64,000 nucleotides of DNA, taken from contig CM060307.1 of NCBI GenBank assembly GCA_030674185.1, forward strand, positions 46,373,681-46,437,680, in the 5' to 3' direction. This stretch comes from Monoplex corrugatus. Lineage: Eukaryota; Mollusca; Gastropoda; Littorinimorpha; Ranellidae. The stretch's first letter is position 1. Each line of letters opens with the position of its first letter. Under the pieces are notes generated by a model. That model ran no database searches, was not told where the DNA came from, and saw nothing but the letters and a program-made list of their open reading frames with translations. Made by a program: the position numbers and the translations under genes. Of the stretch, positions 60,501-64,000 are shown piece by piece.

Positions 60501-60634
60501 CCCTGTTTGCAACCTGCAGACTGCTGCCTGAAGCAACATGACAAAAGAACAGTTACCTTGTTTAGACTTGACCTGCTTGTTGAGGTTCCAGATGACCACA
60601 GCACCATTCGTAGCAGCTGATGCCAGCATGTTTT
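34439..60634 (-). CDS. WDR24: WDR24, GATOR2 complex subunit (N-terminus outside window)
   Basis: Fifteen exons on the minus strand (2,192 nt, about 730 residues): 60557-60634, 59634-59740, 58495-58626, 55834-55965, 53619-53823, 51962-52129, 47995-48134, 44956-45105, 41840-41969, 40337-40423, 39272-39426, 37746-38021, 36272-36374, 35808-36000, 34439-34574. WDR24 works with WDR59, MIOS, SEH1L and SEC13 in GATOR2 at the lysosome, relieving GATOR1 inhibition of mTORC1 when amino acids are present. Seen in order: a WD40 propeller ([50 protein letters not shown]), a variable acidic linker, a helical region ([17 protein letters not shown]) and a C-terminal zinc-binding RING-like domain ending HNCEYS-stop. 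Human WDR24 has 790 residues, so about 80 are missing at the start. All exon phases agree. Confidence 0.95.
34578..34674. repeat. (CA)n microsatellite
   Basis: CA-rich tract with CGCA interruptions, lying in the last WDR24 intron a few bases from the terminal exon's acceptor. Confidence 0.9.
35555..35747. mobile_element. TTAA foldback element, full copy 4
   Basis: Starts TTGACCCTTTGACTCC and ends GCGAGTCAAAGGGTTAA. The inner hairpin arms are 'ttaaccctttgattgcctca' and 'tgacagaatcaaaggattaa'. It sits in the last WDR24 intron about 60 bases from exon 35808-36000. Confidence 0.85.
35808..36000 (-). CDS. WDR24: WDR24 exon, zinc-ribbon start
   Basis: Encodes (D)[40 protein letters not shown] and [16 protein letters not shown] plus two bases. 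Phases 1 and 2. Human has CDRCHRCASMC; the middle cysteine of that stretch is valine here. Confidence 0.96.
36272..36374 (-). CDS. WDR24: WDR24 exon, helical region
   Basis: Encodes [20 protein letters not shown], then [14 protein letters not shown] plus one base. It matches human [20 protein letters not shown]. Confidence 0.95.
37746..38021 (-). CDS. WDR24: WDR24 exon, linker to helical region
   Basis: 92 codons beginning [20 protein letters not shown] and ending [12 protein letters not shown]. Human has LPQEAFPLRHEI at the matching place. Phase 0 at both ends. Confidence 0.94.
38305..38545. repeat. compound GT / GTGC microsatellite
   Basis: GT tract followed by a GTGC run (about 38398-38428) and GTCT/GTAT-rich sequence, in a WDR24 intron. 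Open frames across it are artefacts. Confidence 0.95.
39272..39426 (-). CDS. WDR24: WDR24 exon, acidic linker
   Basis: Encodes (G)[20 protein letters not shown], then [17 protein letters not shown] and NPRPGE. The FFFGDG(E/D) stretch lies in the acidic linker as in human (YLLGDVEGEEDELYLLD). Phases 1 and 0. Confidence 0.93.
40337..40423 (-). CDS. WDR24: WDR24 exon, variable linker
   Basis: Encodes [20 protein letters not shown], then KEKTAECST plus one base. Acceptor TGTGCAG and donor GTGAGT. Phases fit both neighbours; the sequence itself is not conserved, so the call rests on splice signals and frame. Confidence 0.88.
40450..40650. repeat. GT/GA-rich microsatellite
   Basis: GT-rich tract with GCGT and GAGA interruptions in a WDR24 intron, close to the acceptor of exon 40337-40423. 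Confidence 0.9.
40700..40925 (-). mobile_element. SINE-like family B copy with tRNA-like head
   Basis: On the minus strand it starts GGTTTGGCTTGCGTAGAGGT (A-box-like) and later contains 'cccagctgtgaatgggtacc' and 'gggaaggtaaaacagcaagg', in the order seen at 31.77-31.98 kb. A further diverged partial copy follows at about 40935-41075. Confidence 0.65.
41840..41969 (-). CDS. WDR24: WDR24 exon after the 30-bp array
   Basis: Encodes [20 protein letters not shown], then [21 protein letters not shown] plus one base. Human has VAQTWTMLRIIY at the matching place. The acceptor GTGGACAG is embedded in the last unit of the adjoining minisatellite. Confidence 0.95.
41971..42806. repeat. 30-bp minisatellite, ~27 copies
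   Basis: Unit 'caatcaataaacaatcacc' plus 'ttctgtccata', almost perfect and nearly constant at 30 bases. It runs straight up to the 3' splice site of WDR24 exon 41840-41969. The long open frames on both strands (294 and 210 codons) are artefacts of a 30-base unit lacking stops in one frame per strand. Confidence 0.97.
43140..43750. repeat. 32-bp minisatellite, ~19 copies
   Basis: Unit 'ccagtatctatgtgtgcaat' plus 'actgagtgtata', with single-base and short indel variants. Same WDR24 intron as the 30-bp array. Confidence 0.95.
44228..44405. repeat. GAGTGT / GT microsatellite
   Basis: A GA run, then (GAGTGT)n, then a GT run, in the WDR24 intron between exons 41840-41969 and 44956-45105. Confidence 0.95.
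44626..44845 (+). pseudogene. LINE ORF2 C-terminal fragment
   Basis: Open frame reading [40 protein letters not shown] and [11 protein letters not shown], then stop. This matches the common invertebrate LINE tail 'GHxxRxxxLExxVxxGKxEGKRxRGRxRxK'. 5' truncated, antisense within a WDR24 intron. The reading frame is unbroken over ~73 codons. It ends in 'atgatgatgatg'. Confidence 0.85.
44956..45105 (-). CDS. WDR24: WDR24 exon, helical region start
   Basis: 50 codons: [20 protein letters not shown], then [20 protein letters not shown] and [10 protein letters not shown]. It matches human [26 protein letters not shown]. Phase 0 at both ends, so it can follow exon 47995-48134 directly. Confidence 0.95.
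45130..45345 (-). repeat. probable dispersed repeat fragment
   Basis: The stretch 'ttgtttaatgcccagctgac' with 'catagggccatatca' looks to me like a 3' end that recurs in gastropod repeats (memory, not checked). A short minus-strand open segment here ([18 protein letters not shown]) has an acceptor-like TTTTCAG but no good donor; I treat it as part of the repeat, not an exon. Confidence 0.4.
45637..46545. repeat. 46-bp minisatellite, ~17 copies
   Basis: Unit 'actcaggatgtattcatcca' + 'ctcatggtggcctactactg' + 'tgtaac', preceded by a 22-base G run (45637-45658). Units become shorter and more diverged toward 46545. WDR24 intron; open frames across it are artefacts. Confidence 0.95.
46895..46970 (+). 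pseudogene. LINE 3' terminus remnant
   Basis: The segment 'ttcgccaatgttatatggta' followed by 'tggcgcatgatgatgacgat' matches the last bases of the LINE fragment at 44.8 kb ('ttgccaacattatgcggcag', 'ggcacatgatgatgatgat'). Only the end of the element is kept. Confidence 0.55.
46971..47990. other. WDR24 intron sequence, nothing recognised
   Basis: AT-rich intron DNA with a GTT/TTTGG-rich stretch at about 47540-47590. No exon or known element recognised. Confidence 0.4.
47995..48134 (-). CDS. WDR24: WDR24 exon after the WD40 domain
   Basis: Encodes (T)[20 protein letters not shown], then [20 protein letters not shown] and PADIYD. It matches the human RKLDPAEPFAGLASSALSVFE region in layout. The donor GTGAGT is strong. 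Three acceptors (after CCAACAG, TCTGGAG or TGTTAG) share the same phase; CCAACAG at 48135-48136 is chosen for its match to consensus. Confidence 0.85.
48541..48824. repeat. 142-bp perfect tandem duplication
   Basis: 48541-48682 and 48683-48824 are the same sequence, beginning 'atgatgcgaggtgagtaact' and ending 'gagtaaataatgt', with no mismatch seen by eye. WDR24 intron. Confidence 0.9.
49060..51445. repeat. ~36-bp minisatellite, ~65 copies, with higher-order repeats
   Basis: Unit 'gtaagccatgtcagtgtttg' + 'gtgactttaagatcct', with 33-base ('gtgactaag') and 35-base variants. In the right half groups of variants recur as a ~384-base higher-order unit; for example the variant 'cctgtgagcc' occurs at 50683 and again 384 bases later. 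It fills most of one WDR24 intron. Confidence 0.95.
51715..51904. mobile_element. TTAA foldback element, full copy 5
   Basis: Left end TAAACCATTTGACTCCCTCA, inner arms 'taaccctttgactccctc' and 'gagggagtcaaagggtta', right end GGGAGTCAAAGGGTTAA. It lies about 58 bases from WDR24 exon 51962-52129. Confidence 0.85.
51962..52129 (-). CDS. WDR24: WDR24 exon, last WD40 blade
   Basis: Encodes (C)[20 protein letters not shown], then [17 protein letters not shown] and [12 protein letters not shown] plus one base. It matches human IAWRHPHDPSFLLSGSKDS and GLCYGLFGDLAFA. Two donors are possible: GTCAGT at 51961 (phase 1, fits the next exon) and GTATAG four bases later (phase 2, does not fit). I use the first. 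Confidence 0.9.
52290..52427. repeat. (CT)n and (CA)n microsatellites
   Basis: A CT tract (52290-52333) followed by a CA tract (52370-52427), in a WDR24 intron. Confidence 0.95.
52610..53495. repeat. ~35-bp minisatellite, ~25 copies
   Basis: Unit 'gtaagtgtccatatatgaat' + 'atgtgtgatacatat'. Copies in the left part contain many one-base deletions, those in the centre are most regular. WDR24 intron; long minus-strand open frames ([14 protein letters not shown]) are artefacts. Confidence 0.95.
53619..53823 (-). CDS. WDR24: WDR24 exon, WD40 blades
   Basis: Encodes [60 protein letters not shown] and DQHKDVAT plus one base. Human has [20 protein letters not shown] and [20 protein letters not shown]. 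Donor TT/GTATGT, phase 1. Confidence 0.96.
54034..54428 (+). mobile_element. SINE-like family A, copy 1
   Basis: Starts with a tRNA-like head (TGCTGTGGTAGTACAATGGA, then the B-box-like GGTTCCAATCC). A ~330-base body follows, containing 'gggctcattgggaagact', 'cttgggcctggttgacacca' and 'agtaagcgtagagtacagcc'. The whole is collinear with the minus strand of 62339-62757. It is antisense within a WDR24 intron. Confidence 0.75.
54497..54580 (-). mobile_element. SINE-like family B, head only
   Basis: On the minus strand 'gcttggttggcacagagatg' and 'gagcttctgccatctggtc' match the tRNA-like head of the copy at 31.77-31.98 kb. No body follows. Confidence 0.5.
54600..55690. other. WDR24 intron sequence, nothing recognised
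   Basis: AT-rich intron DNA. No exon with conserved WD40 sequence and no known element is seen. Confidence 0.4.
55700..55800. mobile_element. TTAA foldback element, partial copy
   Basis: Contains 'ttaaccctttgactcccaca' and then 'accctttgattcccccattc' with 'ccaccagcttcctgcaa'. It is the left half only; the right arms are missing. Confidence 0.7.
55834..55965 (-). CDS. WDR24: WDR24 exon, WD40 blades
   Basis: 44 codons: [20 protein letters not shown], then [20 protein letters not shown] and KMIK. Human has [20 protein letters not shown]. Phase 0 at both ends; donor GTAAGA, acceptor GCTATAG. Confidence 0.97.
56026..56210. mobile_element. TTAA foldback element, full copy 6
   Basis: The best-preserved copy, 185 bp from TTAACCCTTTGACTCCTGCA to AGAAGTCAAAGGGTTAA. 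The inner arms are 'ccctttgactccctcaccct' and 'agcgtgagagaatcaaaggg', centred on 'ttgcaggaagc'. It lies about 60 bases from WDR24 exon 55834-55965. Confidence 0.9.
56355..57672 (+). mobile_element. 5'-truncated LINE with RT C-terminal half and 3' UTR
   Basis: Encodes, with frameshifts, the second half of a non-LTR reverse transcriptase. [18 protein letters not shown] is followed by the catalytic FYADDTQL (from about 56463), [44 protein letters not shown] and [11 protein letters not shown] one-base change of frame lies near 56445, a deletion near 56718 breaks the frame before STLSMNNF, and a nonsense codon at 57197-57199 replaces the CGA seen in the 8.4 kb copy. The 3' UTR holds a long GT tract (57480-57600) and ends 'gcgctatataaatattgtaa'. 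It is antisense to WDR24 in an intron. The LINE clade is uncertain. Confidence 0.92.
57478..57602. repeat. GT / GTGC microsatellite inside LINE 3' UTR
   Basis: A GT tract followed by GTGC/GCAT variants at exactly the place where the 8.4 kb copy of the same LINE has a shorter GT tract (8741-8768). Confidence 0.95.
58223..58312. repeat. (CA)n microsatellite
   Basis: CA-rich tract with CGCA interruptions in a WDR24 intron. Confidence 0.95.
58495..58626 (-). CDS. WDR24: WDR24 exon, WD40 blades
   Basis: 44 codons: [20 protein letters not shown], then [20 protein letters not shown] and GLVQ. Human has [20 protein letters not shown] and TFASTFENGNVQ. Phase 0 at both ends; acceptor ATCTGCAG, donor GTGAGA. 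Confidence 0.97.
58650..58752. repeat. CA / CGCA microsatellite
   Basis: CA-rich tract with CGTG and GCAC interruptions, starting about 25 bases upstream of the acceptor of exon 58495-58626. Confidence 0.9.
59250..59500. repeat. (GTTT)n-rich sequence
   Basis: Two GTTT/GTTTC-rich tracts near 59255-59315 and 59436-59500. Each is followed by a near-identical phrase of the type 'agatac(t/a)ttgcagatttctacaaa' and 'acatggaa(t/g)agt', so this is a diverged tandem duplication of ~190 bases. Confidence 0.8.
59634..59740 (-). CDS. WDR24: WDR24 exon, WD40 blade
   Basis: Encodes (D)[20 protein letters not shown], then [15 protein letters not shown]. Human has [20 protein letters not shown] and [14 protein letters not shown]. 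Phases 1 and 0. Confidence 0.97.
60230..60372. repeat. short tandem repeat, ~35 bp unit, four copies
   Basis: Unit 'tgactcataaatttatgcct' + 'atatcaaacaa', with variants, in the WDR24 intron left of exon 60557-60634. Confidence 0.85.
60557..60634 (-). CDS. WDR24: WDR24 first exon found in window
   Basis: Encodes (E/K/Q)[20 protein letters not shown], then VKSKQ plus one base. Human has [20 protein letters not shown]. The acceptor is GTTTTTAG at 60635-60636. It needs an upstream exon ending in phase 1; none with the expected ADVVWxQ sequence was found up to 64000. Confidence 0.96.
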
Positions 60635-60889
60635 CTAAAAACATATACCATTACATGCTAACTATACTGTCATCTTCTACACCCCCAAATGATCCAATCC
60701 AATATATCAATCAAACTTTCAAACTTTTATTCTGAGCACAAGTGTGTCCTTTGCAAGCTTTAAAACTTATTTTCAGTGCATGTATTTCATTACTATTTTC
60801 AGTGCATGTATTTCATTACACAATCATTTGTTCTATGTGCAACCGTTTCATAAGATCACTAAAACTTTTTTCTGAGTGTATGCATTTCA

Positions 60890-61669
60890 TTAACTCTTTG
60901 AAGACGTAATATAGTTGCCTTGCACAACCACTGTGGACGCAATCAACAGGACCTGCCACAACCCTTGGAGACACACGATTTTGGGGGGTTTTCAAAAAAT
61001 TCTCAAAAATACAGATTTTAGGGCACAAGAACATATTTTATATCAAAATAAAATTCAATTTACGCTCTTTGAGCTGAAGCTACATACAACGACAATACAT
61101 CTATTCTACTTACCTTCCTAGAAGGTGAAATGGGGTAGGGTTTTGGCTCTGGGAAAGAAGTTTTTGATTGACAGTAATCCAACACATAAAGTCAGTAAAA
61201 CACCCATTCCTGACCAGGTAATCCAGAAATCCAGGTAATCACAAGTCCTTGGTATGACCAGAAGATATAAAAGAACAAACACAGCTTTGTTTTCACACAG
61301 GTGAAGCAGCAAAGTGATTATGACGATCCTTTGAAGAAGAAGAAGAAGAAGGCCTAAATGTCGCCATTTTGGTGCAAGGACGGTCACTCCGGTTGGTTTG
61401 GATAAAGGCAAAAACTGTAACTAATCGGGATAAAATCGATGCAAGGGAAGTAACAAACACTTCAGAAGATACCAAAGAGTGTTCCTATATGTGTAGTTAG
61501 TTCCCCTAGACCAGCGACCGGCTTGCATCTATTTTTAAAAACCGCAGCGGAATATCTGCTATCACGTCTCTAATGGTTTGGCCAGCTGCAGCGGAATGTC
61601 CGTTGTCACATCTCTAATGGTTTGGCCAGCTGCAGCGGAATATCCGCTGTTACGTCTAGGAAGAGTTAA
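60890..61669. mobile_element. TTAA-flanked element inserted in minisatellite
   Basis: The ends are TTAACTCTTTGAAGACGTAA and, on the other strand, TTAACTCTTCCTAGACGTAA: imperfect inverted repeats with TTAA at both edges (60890-60893 and 61666-61669). Flanks 'gcatttca' and 'cattaatcaaac' rejoin through one TTAA to the array unit 'gcatttcattaacatcaatc'. This shows insertion with TTAA duplication, as in the piggyBac superfamily. There is no transposase. Near the right end a 44-base unit with 'gcagcggaatatccgc' is repeated three times (starts 61544, 61588, 61632). A minus-strand ATG in 'caaaatggcgac' (about 61367-61369) opens a 23-codon frame. Confidence 0.8.
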
Positions 61670-61765
61670 CATTAATCAAACTTTATTCTGAGTGCATGTT
61701 TTATTGATATTGATCAACCTGTATTTTGAGTGCATGCATTTCATTAACATCAATCAAACTCTATT

Positions 61766-62154
61766 CACATTTTTATTCATTTCTTTTGTCATGGTGGATT
61801 TGCCATGTGAAACTTGGGCTGCTTTCCCCTTTGAGAGGCATCACCACAGTACAGTGCCATTTTCTTCTTTGGAAAGGCAAGAAGGTTAATAGGTCTTCAA
61901 GAGGAGGACCTAGGAAATCAACCTCTCTCTCCAATGATTAATACCACAGTAGCCAGGCGAAAGCTCTGCTTTTCAACTGCCATGGGATTTTTAGCATGCA
62001 CAGGCCAGAAGGCACATAGTTCAATTCAATTTCCATCCCCTTCCGAAGGACTAGATATTCCATTCCATTTTAAACTGAAAAGAAAAGTTGAGGCCTCAAT
62101 ACGAAATGAACCCTGGAACCCTGAGTTTAGTTACTGAGTCATTCAGCAACTCTT
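61766..62154. other. unassigned insertion within the array
   Basis: About 390 bases unlike the flanking minisatellite units and therefore probably inserted. I recognise no family. Contains 'ccatgggatttttagcatgc'. Confidence 0.4.
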
Positions 62155-62338
62155 CTCCTGTGTTAATATGTGCATTAACATCAGTCAAACTTTGTGGTAA
62201 GCACATGTGTTTTATTAGCATCAATCAGTAATTTGAGGACATGTGTTTCATTAACTTCAATCAAACTTCTTTTCTTTTCTGCACTCAGGGAGACTTCCTT
62301 TGTGCTTATCTTTTTTTATCTTTTTGCCACATTTTTTT

Positions 62339-62757
62339 TACACTGCTATAATAGCCACAGAGGCTGGAACAGTTTTTACAATACTATAGTGACGATGGTG
62401 ATCAGGATGATAATCATAATGCTATGGTGCTCCATCTAGGACTGAGACTATGTAACAGGGCTGTATTCTACGCTTACTATCGTAATGTATCCTGGCATCA
62501 ACCAGGTCCAAGAGATACAGACTCCTGCAATGTATGGTCATACAACTTGAGCAACATCCTTAATAACGTATCCATGAAGTGGATCAAACTCGACATGTCC
62601 CAATCTTCCCAGTGAGCCCATATCACACTCAACTCTAGGTAGGAGCCAGCTGGAGCCATAAAATCCTACAATTTTTTCAAGAGACCCTTGGGGATTCGAA
62701 CCAACAACCTTCCAGTTGGTAGTACGTCATACTAAGCATTACACGACAGCCACTGGT
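62339..62757 (-). mobile_element. SINE-like family A, copy 2
   Basis: On the minus strand: the tRNA-like head 'ccagtggctgtcgtgtaatg' with a perfect B box GGTTCGAATCC (plus-strand 62695-62705), then the body 'gggctcactgggaagatt', 'tcttggacctggttgatgcc' and 'agtaagcgtagaatacagcc', collinear with 54034-54428. It lies inside the interrupted minisatellite. Confidence 0.78.
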
Positions 62758-63440
62758 AAGCATCAAACTTTATCCTGAGTGCATATACTTCATTAACATC
62801 ACTCAAATTGTGTTCTGACAGCATGTGTTTCGTCAACGAACTGTGTTCTGACAACACATGTTTCATCAACAAACTGTGTTCTGACAGCACGTGTTTCATC
62901 AACAAACTGTGTTCTGACAGCATGTGTTTCATCAAAAACTATGTTCTGACAGCACGTGTTTCATCAACAAACTGTGTTCTGACAGCATGTGTTTCATCAA
63001 AAACTATGTTCTGACAGCACGTGTTTCATCAACAAACTGTGTACTGACAGCAGCGTTTTGTCAACAAACTGTGTTCTGACAGAATGTGTTTCATCAACAA
63101 ACTGTGTTCTGAAAGAATGTGTTTCATCAACATCAATCAGTGTTCTGACACCATGTTTTATCAACATCAATCAGACTGTGTTCTGACAGCATGTTTCATC
63201 AACATCAATCAGACTGTGTTCTGACAGCATGTGTTTCATCAACATCAGTGTTCTGACACCATGTGTTTCATCAACATCAGTGTTCTGACACCATGTGTTT
63301 CATCAACATCAATGAAACTGCGTTTTGATAGCATGTGTTTCATCGACATCAAACTGTGTTCTGACAGCATGTTTCATTAAAATCAAACTGTTTTCTGACA
63401 GCATGTGTTTCATCAACATCAATCAAACTTTATTCCAAGT

Positions 63441-63884
63441 TCATGTATATCTACACACACAAAACGTTGGTATGTAGTTTATACAGTACATTTTCTTACA
63501 ATATAAGCAAGCAGTGACCTAATCCAAGATTACTATCATCTCAAAGTTCAAGAAATACCAGGTTTCAAAGTCTGATGTTTTGATTGATTGATTTCAGGTG
63601 ATATGGCTGATGGGGATAACCATCCCAGGGAAGCGGGGAAAGGTGGACTTATCTAATCCTTTACTGACACCATCAGAACTACAATGATGTTTAAGATGCT
63701 TTATTTCAGAATAACAGTTTTCAATACCGTCAGTCCATCCATCTCTCATCCTGTCACAGTTCGGATGCTCACATTCATCCAAACTTAGTTTCATGTAATA
63801 TAATAATGTAATTACATAACTCGTAAATGAAAGGTTAAATGTATCCTCTTGTCATCCATGTGAACCAAAGTGAAAAACATATCT
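63441..63884. other. unassigned DNA
   Basis: No exon or known element recognised. Upstream WDR24 exons were looked for here without success. Confidence 0.35.
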
Positions 63885-64000
63885 AGATAGTGTGATTCCA
63901 ACATGTAAAGATTATACTACCAGAGTAACTCCAACATATAAAGATTACGCTATCAATGTAACTCCGACATAAAGATTATACTATCAGTGTGACTCCGACA
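63885..64000. repeat. start of a ~31-bp tandem repeat, running off the window
   Basis: At least three units of 'ctccaacatataaagattac' + 'gctatcaatgtaa'. The array continues past the right edge. Confidence 0.8.

Larger units (their letters stand above)
60720..63440. repeat. interrupted minisatellite array
   Basis: Units related to 'ttcattaacatcaatcaaac' + 'tttattctgagtgcatgc' occur at 60700-60890, 61670-61765, 62155-62275 and 62760-63440. The last block uses the variant 'tgtgttctgacagcatgtgt' + 'ttcatcaacatcaatcaaac'. The gaps hold insertions: a TTAA element (60890-61669), an unassigned segment (about 61766-62154) and a SINE-like copy (62339-62757). I infer that one array was invaded three times. 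Confidence 0.75.

Noticed and set aside
61118..61475. Minus-strand ATG in a good context (CAAAATGGCGAC) with a downstream GTAAGT donor as the WDR24 first exon
   Set aside because: It lies inside the TTAA-flanked insertion, its short frame (MATFRPSSSS) ends after 23 codons, and no exon with the expected WDR24 N-terminal sequence follows.
61540..61670. Repeated GCGGAATATCCGC palindromes as a stand-alone satellite
   Set aside because: The three 44-base units end exactly at the right terminus of the TTAA-flanked element, so they are best read as its subterminal repeats.

Overview
This is a window of animal nuclear DNA. It contains two spliced housekeeping-type genes with GT-AG introns, very abundant (GT/CA)n microsatellites, long intronic minisatellites, and fragments of LINE, SINE, DIRS-like and Tc1/mariner elements. 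The repeat style and the diverged INSIG and WDR24 sequences suggest a lophotrochozoan, most likely a gastropod mollusc. That placement is inference; no species can be read from the sequence.

Layout. 1-4.2 kb: unassigned DNA with a decayed LINE tail (1.8-2.05 kb) and GT microsatellites. 4.2-4.54 kb: probable promoter and first non-coding exon of INSIG. 6.1-10.86 kb: five coding exons of INSIG on the + strand (complete, 204 residues), then a 3' UTR. 11.8-18.6 kb: foldback TTAA elements and decayed LINE sequence. 18,674-20,293: an intact-looking Tc1-like DNA transposon with a full 342-residue DD34E transposase. 20,771-26,024: a decayed DIRS-type tyrosine-recombinase retrotransposon on the - strand, with inverted terminal repeats and a clear internal complementary region. 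26-34.4 kb: intergenic DNA rich in repeats. 34,439-60,634: fifteen coding exons of WDR24 on the - strand (C-terminal ~730 residues). The first ~80 residues are not found in the window and probably lie beyond its right edge. 60.7-63.4 kb: a minisatellite broken up by later insertions, including a TTAA-flanked element whose empty site can be reconstructed.

The two genes are convergent (tail to tail). INSIG is the ER sterol-feedback protein that retains SCAP-SREBP and directs HMG-CoA reductase degradation. WDR24 is a GATOR2 subunit that supports amino-acid activation of mTORC1. Both control growth and lipid metabolism, but the sequence gives no evidence that they are co-regulated.

The most notable structures are: (1) the DIRS element with its internal complementary region; (2) a family of ~190-bp self-complementary elements bounded by TTAA-CCCTTTG, present in at least six full copies; (3) a 30-bp minisatellite that is an array of ~27 near-copies of a WDR24 exon's own 3' splice site; (4) two SINE-like families; (5) a promoter for INSIG carrying SREBP-like and NF-Y-like motifs. 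Exon limits were placed by eye from reading frame, splice signals and remembered family sequences; no alignment was run.
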